From an uncultured Burkholderiales bacterium (GTDB taxonomy: Bacteria; Pseudomonadota; Gammaproteobacteria; Burkholderiales; Burkholderiaceae_C): a DNA stretch of 10,112 bases. The stretch covers positions 1-10,112 of the forward strand of contig CAJBLW010000323.1 of the NCBI GenBank assembly GCA_903953985.1. The letters run 5' to 3'. Shown in pieces: positions 1-6,122 of this stretch; positions within the stretch are counted from its first letter, which is position 1, and every line of letters starts with the position of its first letter. Made by a program: the position numbers and the translations under genes. The notes below the pieces were generated by a model. The model was given only the letters and a program-made list of their open reading frames with translations. It was not told the DNA's origin and searched no databases.

Positions 1-1
1 C

Positions 2-739
2 AATAACTTCAACGCGCCCCGTGCGGTGTGCATGGCAGCTGTCCTTTATGTGTTCCGCAGTTTGGTGGACGACGACATTCCCCTGAACGCGGGTTGTTTG
101 AAGCCGCTAAAGGTCATCATCCCGACGGGCTCCATGCTCAACCCCAACCCTCCAGCTTCGGTGGTGGCGGGCAATGTGGAAACCTCGACCTGCATCACCA
201 ACGCGCTGTTTGGCGCTTTGGGTGTGATGGCGGGTAGCCAGCCGACCATGAACAACTTCACCTTTGGCAATGCTCGGGTGCAGTATTACGAAACCATCTC
301 GGGTGGCAGCGGCGCGGGTGGCCGCTTTGATGCGCAAGGCCAGTTGGTGGGTGGTTTTGATGGCACCTCGGTGGTGCAAACCCACATGACCAATTCACGC
401 CTCACGGACCCTGAGGTGCTGGAGTTCCGCTTTCCGGTGCGCTTGGAAAGTTATGCGATTCGCCAAGGGTCAGGCGGCGCGGGGCGCTGGCATGGTGGCG
501 ATGGCGGTGTACGCCGTGTGCGTTTTTTGGAGCCCATGACGGCGGGCATTTTGTCCAACGGACGTATCCATCCAGCCTTTGGCATGGCGGGCGGGCACAG
601 TGGCTTGCCGGGCATCAACCGGGTGGTGCGTGCCGATGGCAGCGTGCAAAAATTGGCGCACATTGGCCAGGTCGAGATGCAGGCGGGGGATGTGTTTGAG
701 ATCCACACGCCGGGCGGCGGCGGATTTGGCAAGGTCTGA
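2..739 (+). CDS. Hydantoinase B / 5-oxoprolinase-type protein, C-terminal part (5' end cut by window)
   Basis: The frame is open from base 2 and ends at TGA 737-739, giving 245 residues with no true start inside the window. It matches the C-terminal part of the HyuB/oxoprolinase family, cytosolic ATP-dependent amidohydrolases that open hydantoin or 5-oxoproline rings. Visible family features are HMTNSRLTDPEVLE (about fragment residues 128-141), the Gly-rich RQGSGGAGRWHGGDG (about 154-168), and the typical ending HTPGGGGFGKV. The family usually continues several hundred residues upstream, so it cannot be decided whether this is a separate B subunit or the end of a fused 1,200-residue 5-oxoprolinase. 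The substrate is not readable from this piece. The gene converges on the ComEA-like gene, with a possible hairpin between them. The family call is secure; the exact reaction is not. Confidence 0.9.
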   Translation, partial: NNFNAPRAVCMAAVLYVFRSLVDDDIPLNAGCLKPLKVIIPTGSMLNPNPPASVVAGNVETSTCITNALFGALGVMAGSQPTMNNFTFGNARVQYYETISGGSGAGGRFDAQGQLVGGFDGTSVVQTHMTNSRLTDPEVLEFRFPVRLESYAIRQGSGGAGRWHGGDGGVRRVRFLEPMTAGILSNGRIHPAFGMAGGHSGLPGINRVVRADGSVQKLAHIGQVEMQAGDVFEIHTPGGGGFGKV

Positions 740-779
740 ACAGCAACGCAGGGTCCATAACTTCTGGATGAGGGCAATG

Positions 780-805
780 CCTGCCGAATCGAGCGACTCG
801 GCAGG
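780..805. terminator. Possible hairpin between convergent genes
   Basis: An 8-bp perfect stem, CCTGCCGA (780-787) with TCGGCAGG (798-805), encloses a 10-base loop. It lies in the 85-bp gap between the convergent hydantoinase-type and ComEA-like genes, where a shared terminator is expected. On the + strand the first T-run begins only at 821, about 15 bases after the stem, and the - strand side has no T-run. It is therefore not a textbook intrinsic terminator. Confidence 0.4.
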
Positions 806-824
806 GCAGGTGTGACAGCGTTTT

Positions 825-1229
825 TCAGTTTTTGGCGGGCTTGGGTTTGGCGCTGGTATCTGCCGCTGCCGCTGCCGATGCCGGTTTGGCGGCTTTGGCC
901 GAAGCTTTGTCTGTGCTCACTTCCTTGCTGGCGCCGGGCTTTTGATCGGCCACTTTGACGTTGTAAGCACTGCCTTGCACCCGCACGCCTTGGTCGGACA
1001 GGCTGCTGGCCTTTTGGGGGCCTAAACCTTTGACTCGACTGGTGGCATCTTCCCAATTCTTGAAGGGGGCTTTTTTGCGCTCGTCCATCACCGCCTTGGT
1101 CAGGACCGGACCCACGCCCTTGAGGGCGTCGAGCTCGACCTCAGAGGCCTTGTTCAAATCAATTTGTTGGGCCCAGGTCAGGCCAGCGAAGCTGAAAGCC
1201 AGCAATACACCTGTGATTTTCTTCAACAT
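825..1229 (-). CDS. Secreted ComEA-like helix-hairpin-helix DNA-binding protein
   Basis: This is a 134-residue protein. Residues 1-20 look like a Sec signal peptide (LKK, then a hydrophobic stretch, ending TWA before QQ). Residues about 23-77 form the tandem helix-hairpin-helix unit of the ComEA family, with IDLNKASEVELDALKGVGP followed by a second hairpin around VKGLGPQKA (67-73); GVG and GLG are the hairpin turns that contact the DNA backbone. The tail from about residue 95 is Ala/Lys/Pro-rich low complexity. Members of this family bind double-stranded DNA in the periplasm or at the outer face of the inner membrane during natural DNA uptake, but many short proteobacterial homologues are untested. 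The ATG is preceded by AAGGAA at a 7-base spacing. The upstream response regulator gene is on the same strand, 130 bp away. A role in competence is an inference from the family. Confidence 0.85.
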   Translation of the reverse strand: MLKKITGVLLAFSFAGLTWAQQIDLNKASEVELDALKGVGPVLTKAVMDERKKAPFKNWEDATSRVKGLGPQKASSLSDQGVRVQGSAYNVKVADQKPGASKEVSTDKASAKAAKPASAAAAADTSAKPKPAKN

Positions 1230-1236
1230 GTCTGCG

Positions 1237-1242
1237 TTCCTT
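1237..1242 (-). promoter_or_regulatory. Ribosome binding site of the ComEA-like gene
   Basis: The - strand reads AAGGAA seven bases before the ATG at 1229. This supports the start that leaves a complete signal peptide. Confidence 0.7.
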
Positions 1243-1248
1243 GGTTTG

Positions 1249-1266
1249 ACTGCAAAAATCTGCAGT
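1249..1266. repeat. Perfect inverted repeat ACTGCA-N6-TGCAGT in the leader of the ComEA-like gene
   Basis: Two 6-bp arms (1249-1254 and 1261-1266) are separated by six AT-rich bases. The repeat sits 20 bp upstream of the start codon, just beyond the ribosome binding site. It could be a dimeric repressor site or a small 5'-UTR hairpin. A match this short can also arise by chance. Confidence 0.4.
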
Positions 1267-1359
1267 GAGGTCCATTGTGGAAAAGCGCGTTGAACTTGCG
1301 AAGAGGATTTATTAAAAAAAGGAAACTAAATGTACAAATAAATGATAGCGACTGTGCGA

Positions 1360-1980
1360 TCAAGCCGCGTGGTGTTCGAGCTTGCGACCCGCGATCAATG
1401 CAGTGAAAAAACCGTTGAACCACTGCATATTCACAGGCTTGGCCATGAAAATCGTGCCCTCTGGCAAGCCGCCGCGGGCCGCGATTTCCTCCTGTGACAA
1501 GGCAGAGATCACCAAACAAGTCATGCGTTGAAACTGGGTTGAGTTTTTGAGGGTGCGCAGCAGCTCAAACCCATCCACGCCTGGCATGTTCAAGTCGGCA
1601 ATCAGCACATCAGGTTGGATGCTGGCCATGTCGATGAGGGCCTCCAAACCGGAGGACATGGCCGTGCAATCTACGGGCATTTCGCAGCGGTTGCAGAAGT
1701 CCCGAACCATGTCACGGGTCACTGGGTCGTCTTCGACCAGCAAAACCCGCAGCCTGTACTCACGGCTTTCGCCGGGACTCATCAGCATGTTGTGCTTTTT
1801 TTGGTAATCACGAATCGAGGGCATGGAGATGCGGCGGTGGCCGCCCTGTGTCTTCCAAGCCTGGAGTTCGTTTTTTTCCACCAGAGTCTGTATGGTGCCC
1901 ACCGACAAACCCAGCAATTTGGCTGCGTAGGTGGTGCCACAGTAGTCTTCGGGTGTGTCGGGTGTTGGATGTGTTTGCAT
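1360..1980 (-). CDS. Response regulator with N-terminal excisionase/MerR-like HTH and C-terminal receiver domain
   Basis: This is a 206-residue protein with two domains. Residues about 13-60 resemble the winged helix-turn-helix of the excisionase/MerR-like 'DNA-binding domain, excisionase family' group: YAAKLLGLSVGTIQTLVEK, then the wing AWKTQGGHRRIS and a SIRDYQ helix. Residues about 77-200 are a CheY-type receiver: acidic pocket E83-D84-D85, phospho-acceptor D129 in LIADLNMPGVDG, switch Ser159 in VISA and Lys181 in AKPV. All key receiver residues are present, so it should accept phosphate. The order HTH then receiver is the reverse of the common response regulators. No histidine kinase is in the window, so the input is unknown. 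The start at 1980 has no strong Shine-Dalgarno. The gene is divergent from the acyl-CoA synthetase operon and upstream of the ComEA-like gene. The target genes are unknown. Confidence 0.88.
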   Translation of the reverse strand: MQTHPTPDTPEDYCGTTYAAKLLGLSVGTIQTLVEKNELQAWKTQGGHRRISMPSIRDYQKKHNMLMSPGESREYRLRVLLVEDDPVTRDMVRDFCNRCEMPVDCTAMSSGLEALIDMASIQPDVLIADLNMPGVDGFELLRTLKNSTQFQRMTCLVISALSQEEIAARGGLPEGTIFMAKPVNMQWFNGFFTALIAGRKLEHHAA

Positions 1981-1986
1981 GACTTT

Positions 1987-2016
1987 ATTTTAGTGATAAA
2001 AATGCCAAATGGTTAA
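1987..2016 (-). promoter_or_regulatory. Weak candidate promoter of the response regulator gene
   Basis: Read on the - strand, TTAACC (4 of 6 to the -35 consensus) is followed after 18 bases by TAAAAT (5 of 6 to the -10 consensus). The -10 ends six bases before the ATG, so transcription would start at or next to the start codon and the message would be nearly leaderless. This fits the missing Shine-Dalgarno, but AT-rich sequence gives such matches easily. Confidence 0.3.
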
Positions 2017-2026
2017 AAAAGAATAC

Positions 2027-2043
2027 TTATTTACAGTTATTTA
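2027..2043. repeat. Tandem direct repeat TTATTTA-cag-TTATTTA
   Basis: Two identical heptamers (2027-2033 and 2037-2043) are offset by 10 bp, about one helical turn, in the AT-rich divergent region between the regulator gene and the acyl-CoA synthetase operon. Same-face direct repeats are the kind of site bound by Xis-type winged HTH proteins, and such an HTH is encoded next door. The function is inferred. Confidence 0.4.
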
Positions 2044-2172
2044 AACATCTCGAAACACATTTGTCGGAAGAATCCAGGAAGGCCGATGACTTCGTGCCGA
2101 GTGTCGGTCCCGTGCGCGACAAACTCAAAGCCTTTTCAGGTGAGGGGGACCATTAACATGGCATCCAACAAC

Positions 2173-2178
2173 AGGAGA
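2173..2178 (+). promoter_or_regulatory. Ribosome binding site of the acyl-CoA synthetase gene
   Basis: AGGAGA lies seven bases before the ATG at 2186. It is the strongest Shine-Dalgarno on the + strand here and marks the head of the three-gene operon. Confidence 0.75.
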
Positions 2179-2185
2179 CCCTTAG

Positions 2186-3904
2186 ATGCCCGCACACGCT
2201 GCTGTCTGGCCCGCACGCTTGCCCGCCGGGATCACCGCGCCCGCAACATCCTTGTGGATGAACTTGGCCATCAGTGCCCTGCGATACCCTGAGAAAGCCG
2301 CACTGGTATTCATGGGCCGGGTTTGGACCTACCGAGAGTTGATGGCCAGCGCCGAGCAATTGGCGGGGCAGCTCAAGACCTTGGGTGTTCAAGCCGGTGA
2401 CAGGGTGGTGCTGGACATGCAAAACTGCCCCCAGCTCGTGGTCACGCACTTTGCTGTTCTGCGCATCGACGCCGTGGTGGTGCCAGTCAATCCAATGAAC
2501 CGGGCCGAAGAGCTCAAGCACTACATCACCGACCCCGATACACGGTTGGCGGTGACCACGGCCGACCTGGCGCCCGAGCTGGCTCAGGCCAGTGCTGCTT
2601 TGCCGCCAGAGAATCGCTTGAAGCATCTGGTGGTGACGCAGTTCACCGATGTGTTTGACCCCAAGGCTGTTGGCTCTGAAGACTTGCCAGATGCTTGGCA
2701 CACCTGGTTGCTTCCGGTGCGGGCTTTGCCCGAACTGGCAGAGGGCCAGGTGCATGCTTGGGCGGACTTGATGGCAGCCCCTGCGGTGGCGCTGCCACCA
2801 CCCCAGGCCCAGACCGATGATCTGGCGATCTTGCCCTACACCAGCGGCACCACCGGCTTGCCCAAAGGCTGCATGCACACACATGGCTCCATCATGCACA
2901 ACGCCATGTCCAGTGGTCTGTGGGGCAATGGAACGCCTGAAAACGTGACACTGTGCGTCGTGCCCATGTTTCATATAACCGGCATGGTCAGCGTGATGCA
3001 CACCAGCATTTTGCTCGGAGCCAGCTTGGTTCTGATGCCGCGCTGGGACCGCGATTTGGCAGGGCATTTGATCTCTAAGTGGTGCGTGACGCACTGGACC
3101 AATATTCCCACCATGGTGATCGACTTGCTGGGCAGTCCGCACATGGACCGCTATGACCTGAGCAGTCTGGTCTACATTGGCGGCGGCGGTGCGGCCATGC
3201 CGGAGGCGGTGGCGCAACGATTGCTGGAACAGTTCGGGCTGCGTTATGTGGAGGGTTATGGCCTGACCGAAACGGCTGCTCCTTCCCACACCAACCCACC
3301 CGATGCACCCAAAAAGCAGTGTCTTGGCATTCCGTTCATGAGCGTGGAGTCGCGCATTGTGGACCCCGAAACCCTGGCCGAATTGCCACCCGGCGAGTCG
3401 GGCGAAATCGTGATCAGTGGTCCGCAAGTGTTCAAGGGCTATTGGAAGCGGCCCGAAGCCACGGCGGCCGCTTTTTTTGAGCGTGATGGGTTCCGGTTTT
3501 TCCGTTCGGGCGACATGGGCCGGGTGGACGAAGAAGGTTACTTCTTCATGACCGACCGTCTGAAGCGCATGATCAACGCCAGCGGCTTCAAGGTCTGGCC
3601 TGCTGAGGTCGAGGCGCTCATGTTTCGCCATCCAGCCATTCAGGAGGCCTGCATCATCGGTACCCGCGATGCGTATCGAGGGGAGTCGGTCAAGGCGGTG
3701 GTGGTTTTGCGGCAAGACCACAAGGGCAAAGTCAGCGAGCAGGACATTATTGATTGGTGTCGTGAGAACATGGCGGTTTACAAAATGCCCCGCGCTGTGA
3801 GTTTTGTCGATGCTTTGCCCAAGAGCGGCAGTGGCAAAGTCATGTGGCGGGCACTGCAAGAGGCCGAAATGTCCGCTTTGGCCCCCGAAACCAAAACCAC
3901 ATGA
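2186..3904 (+). CDS. AMP-dependent acyl-CoA synthetase (fatty-acid--CoA ligase family)
   Basis: This 572-residue enzyme of the adenylate-forming (ANL) superfamily activates a carboxylic acid to acyl-AMP and then acyl-CoA in the cytosol. All core motifs are present: the P-loop YTSGTTGLPKG at 218-228, YGLTE at 358-362, SGDMG at 441-445, the hinge DRLKRMINASGFKVWPAEVE at 457-476, and the C-terminal catalytic Lys551 in PKSGSGKVMWR. Length and motif spacing fit medium- or long-chain fatty acyl-CoA ligases. The acid substrate cannot be read from sequence, and aromatic or other acids remain possible. The start at 2186 is supported by AGGAGA seven bases upstream. The stop overlaps the start of the next gene (ATGA), so the two are very probably translationally coupled. 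It heads an operon with a flavin monooxygenase and a MesD-like methionine synthase. Confidence 0.93.
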   Translation: MPAHAAVWPARLPAGITAPATSLWMNLAISALRYPEKAALVFMGRVWTYRELMASAEQLAGQLKTLGVQAGDRVVLDMQNCPQLVVTHFAVLRIDAVVVPVNPMNRAEELKHYITDPDTRLAVTTADLAPELAQASAALPPENRLKHLVVTQFTDVFDPKAVGSEDLPDAWHTWLLPVRALPELAEGQVHAWADLMAAPAVALPPPQAQTDDLAILPYTSGTTGLPKGCMHTHGSIMHNAMSSGLWGNGTPENVTLCVVPMFHITGMVSVMHTSILLGASLVLMPRWDRDLAGHLISKWCVTHWTNIPTMVIDLLGSPHMDRYDLSSLVYIGGGGAAMPEAVAQRLLEQFGLRYVEGYGLTETAAPSHTNPPDAPKKQCLGIPFMSVESRIVDPETLAELPPGESGEIVISGPQVFKGYWKRPEATAAAFFERDGFRFFRSGDMGRVDEEGYFFMTDRLKRMINASGFKVWPAEVEALMFRHPAIQEACIIGTRDAYRGESVKAVVVLRQDHKGKVSEQDIIDWCRENMAVYKMPRAVSFVDALPKSGSGKVMWRALQEAEMSALAPETKTT

Positions 3905-4920
3905 GCTTGAAACTTTCAATACTTGACCAATCTGCTGCAGCCGAAGGTCGTGGGCAAGACGCCACCATTCGCCAAACCCTGGCGCTGGCCGAGCAAGCCG
4001 AAGCCTGGGGCTACCACCGCTTTTGGGTGAGTGAACACCACAGCCACCCCAGCATCGTGGGCAGCGCCCCAGAGGTCTTGATGGCGGCCATTGCCGCCCG
4101 CACCCAACGTATTCGATTGGGCAGTGCAGGCGTGATGCTGCCGCATTACGCCGCTCTCAAGGTGGCCGAGCAGTTTCGTGTGCTCGATGCATTGGCTCCG
4201 GGCCGCATTGATCTGGGCGTGGGCCGCGCGCCAGGAAGCGATGGGCGCACCGCGCAGTTGCTTAATCCCGATCGCAACGCCTCCGAGCGCTTTCCGCAGC
4301 AGGTGATGGAGCTGCAAGCCTGGGTCAGTGGGCACAACTTGCCGCTAGGCCACCCGGGGCACAACGTCTACGCCTACCCTCAATCGGCGACCTCGCCAGA
4401 TGTCTGGATGCTGGGCAGCTCCGACTACGGTGCGCAGCTGGCCGCGCACCTGGGGTTGCCGTATGCCTTTGCCTATTTCATCACCGACGGGCAAGGCGCT
4501 GACGAGGCGCTGCAGATTTACCGCGAAACCTTCCGCCCCAGTGTGGGCCTGCAAAGGCCATCCGCAGCCCTGTGCGTCTGGGCACTGGCAGCCGACACCG
4601 ATGAAGAGGCGTTGCGCCTGTTTGAAAGCCGTGCCCGCTGGAAGATGGACCGCAACCTGGGCCGCATCGGGGCGCTGCTGCCACCCGAAGAAGCGGCGCG
4701 CGATTACAGCCCAGCCGAGCAGTTCGCACTGGAGCGCTTGCGTGAAGGGGCTTTGATCGGCTCGGCCGCTTCGGTGGGCCGCAAATTGCGCCAACTGGCC
4801 GCGCGGCTGGAAGTGCAAGAGCTGGTGGTCATCACCTGGACGCATGACCCTGCTGCGCAAATGCGCTCTTACGAGTTGCTCGCCCAAGAATTTGGATTGG
4901 CGGCAAACTCGGCGCTTTGA
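3901..4920 (+). CDS. Luciferase-like (LLM class) flavin-dependent monooxygenase
   Basis: This 339-residue TIM-barrel protein belongs to the bacterial luciferase-like family, which uses reduced FMN and O2 to oxidise small substrates and is cytosolic. Visible landmarks are the opening LKLSILDQSAAAEG (3-16), GYHRFWVSEHHSHP (37-50), the strand region around SAGVMLPHYAALKVAEQF (75-92), PGRIDLGVGRAPGSDGR (100-116) and LGSSDYGAQLAAHLGLPYAFA (171-191). The whole matches the single-chain MsnO8-type subgroup rather than LuxA/LuxB. The start is taken at 3901 because its ATG overlaps the preceding TGA. An in-frame ATG at 3844 would add 19 residues that do not look like the family and lie over the end of the previous gene. 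There is no separate Shine-Dalgarno, as expected for coupled translation. The substrate is unknown, and the flavin reductase it would need is not in the window. Confidence 0.9.
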   Translation: MSLKLSILDQSAAAEGRGQDATIRQTLALAEQAEAWGYHRFWVSEHHSHPSIVGSAPEVLMAAIAARTQRIRLGSAGVMLPHYAALKVAEQFRVLDALAPGRIDLGVGRAPGSDGRTAQLLNPDRNASERFPQQVMELQAWVSGHNLPLGHPGHNVYAYPQSATSPDVWMLGSSDYGAQLAAHLGLPYAFAYFITDGQGADEALQIYRETFRPSVGLQRPSAALCVWALAADTDEEALRLFESRARWKMDRNLGRIGALLPPEEAARDYSPAEQFALERLREGALIGSAASVGRKLRQLAARLEVQELVVITWTHDPAAQMRSYELLAQEFGLAANSAL

Positions 4921-4931
4921 TTTTTTATCTT

Positions 4932-4936
4932 TAGGA
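4932..4936 (+). promoter_or_regulatory. Ribosome binding site of the mesD-like gene
   Basis: TAGGA in an AT-rich 24-bp spacer lies eight bases before the ATG at 4945. The short gap argues for cotranscription with the monooxygenase gene. Confidence 0.55.
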
Positions 4937-4944
4937 TTTTTGAC

Positions 4945-5964
4945 ATGTTCACCACCGCGATCGCTGGCAGCTTGCCCAAACCCGCTTGGCTCGCCGAAAC
5001 CGAAAAACTCTGGCCCCAGTGGACCACCCAAGGCCCTGAGTTGCAGCAAGCCAAGGCCGACGCCACGCTGCTGTGGATCAAGGCGCAAGAAGACGCCGGG
5101 CTGGACGTGATCGGCGATGGCGAGCAGGCGCGCCAGCATTTTGTGCACGGCTTTGTCGAGCAGGTCGAGGGCATCGACTTCGTGAACAAGGTCACCATGG
5201 GCATCCGCAACAACCGCTACGACGCGCAGGTGCCTCAGGTCGTTGCGCCGCTGCGCCTGAGGGGACGCGTGCACGCCTTCGAGGCCCAGCTGGCCCGCGC
5301 CCACACGAAGAAAAAACTCAAATTCACCTTGCCTGGCCCCATGACCATCGTGGACACCGTGGCCGACCGTTTTTACGGTGACAAGGTCAAGATGGCCATG
5401 GCCTTTGCCGAGTTGCTCAACCAAGAAGCGCTGGCGCTGCAAGCCGATGGCGTGGACATCATCCAGTTCGACGAGCCCGCCTTCAACGTCTACATGGACG
5501 ACGCCGCAGATTGGGGTGTGAAGGCGCTGGAAGTGGCCGCGCGGGGTCTGACCTGCACCACGGCGGTTCACATTTGCTACGGCTACGGCATCGAGGCCAA
5601 CAACAACTGGAAAAAGACCTTGGGCGACGACTGGCGCCAGTATGAAAAGGTGTTCCCGGCCTTGGCCAAAAGCAGCATCCAGCAAGTCAGCCTGGAGTGC
5701 ATGCACTCGCATGTGCCGATGGAAATGATGAAGCTGCTGGAGGGCAAAGACGTGATGGTGGGCGTGATTGACGTGGCCAACCCCGCCATCGAAACGCCCG
5801 AAGAAATCGCCGATACCATTGGCCGCGCCTTGCAATTCGTGCCCAAAAACCGCCTGATCGCTTGCACCAACTGCGGCTTGGCCCCCATGAGCCGCGCCGT
5901 GGCCGAGGCCAAGCTCAAGGCCCTTGCCGAAGGGGCCAAACTGGCCAGCCAACGCTACGCCTGA
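4945..5964 (+). CDS. mesD: Core methionine synthase, MesD-like (MetE C-terminal-domain homologue without folate domain)
   Basis: This 339-residue protein is a single UROD/MetE-like barrel, less than half the length of MetE and lacking its N-terminal domain. Zinc and catalytic positions can be matched to MetE: H209 and C211 in AVHICYGYG, E251 in SLECMHSH and C310 in CTNCGLAPM; QFDEPAF (174-180) matches the MetE DEPA motif. The opening AGSLPKPAWL, the segment YGYGIEANNNWKKTLG and the overall length resemble, from memory, the MesD family, which methylates homocysteine to methionine in aerobic bacteria without methyl-folate or cobalamin, but needs O2 and a DUF1852 partner (MesX). No DUF1852 gene is in the window. 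The gene follows the monooxygenase by 24 bp, so it is probably in the same operon. The barrel family is certain; the MesD assignment is by remembered resemblance, and an S-methyltransferase with another thiol acceptor is possible. Confidence 0.82.
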   Translation: MFTTAIAGSLPKPAWLAETEKLWPQWTTQGPELQQAKADATLLWIKAQEDAGLDVIGDGEQARQHFVHGFVEQVEGIDFVNKVTMGIRNNRYDAQVPQVVAPLRLRGRVHAFEAQLARAHTKKKLKFTLPGPMTIVDTVADRFYGDKVKMAMAFAELLNQEALALQADGVDIIQFDEPAFNVYMDDAADWGVKALEVAARGLTCTTAVHICYGYGIEANNNWKKTLGDDWRQYEKVFPALAKSSIQQVSLECMHSHVPMEMMKLLEGKDVMVGVIDVANPAIETPEEIADTIGRALQFVPKNRLIACTNCGLAPMSRAVAEAKLKALAEGAKLASQRYA

Positions 5965-5983
5965 AACCGCCATGCTTTGAATG

Positions 5984-6011
5984 TGTCACCCCGGACTAGA
6001 GCGGGGGTCCA
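5984..6011. repeat. Degenerate REP-like palindrome downstream of the mesD-like gene
   Basis: An imperfect palindrome has arms TGTCACCCCGG and CGGGGGTCCA around a short loop. The best paired core is CCCCG (5989-5993) with CGGGG (6002-6006). The form TCACCCCGG...CCGGGGTCCA recalls, from memory, dispersed intergenic palindromes common in proteobacteria. There is no T-run after it, so it is not a typical intrinsic terminator, though it may protect the 3' end of the operon message. The rest of the gap at 5965-6122 holds no gene that can be supported. Confidence 0.5.
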
Positions 6012-6122
6012 TCCACGCCAACCGGGCAATGCAAACGGCAACGCAGCGCCTGCAGAGCAGGCCAAGAAGGACTCGGGTCCGCGTTATGCTTGCGTTCTTT
6101 GCCTGATTCCCCGGACGTTTTC

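Noticed and set aside
2086..2292. Short + strand frame of 68 codons at the acyl-CoA synthetase promoter
   Set aside because: It overlaps the true gene start in another frame, has no Shine-Dalgarno and shows no recognisable sequence. A leader peptide is not excluded but nothing supports it.
3844..3900. Earlier in-frame ATG for the luciferase-like monooxygenase
   Set aside because: It would add 19 residues that overlap the preceding gene and do not resemble the family. The ATGA overlap at 3901 is the natural coupled start.
2153..3919. 588-codon open frame on the - strand opposite the acyl-CoA synthetase gene
   Set aside because: It lies fully antisense to a gene with all ANL motifs. The translation is rich in His, Gln and Gly without domain signatures, as expected from the mirror of GC-rich codon use.
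4345..5973. 542-codon open frame on the - strand opposite the monooxygenase and mesD-like genes
   Set aside because: It is antisense across two well-supported genes and their spacer. Its composition is typical of a GC-driven shadow frame (His-, Gly- and Gln-rich), and no motif was recognised.
6090..6122. TTG start giving the dioxygenase 11 extra residues
   Set aside because: There is no Shine-Dalgarno, and the added residues show no family feature. The ATG at 6123 is preferred, though it also lacks a good ribosome site.
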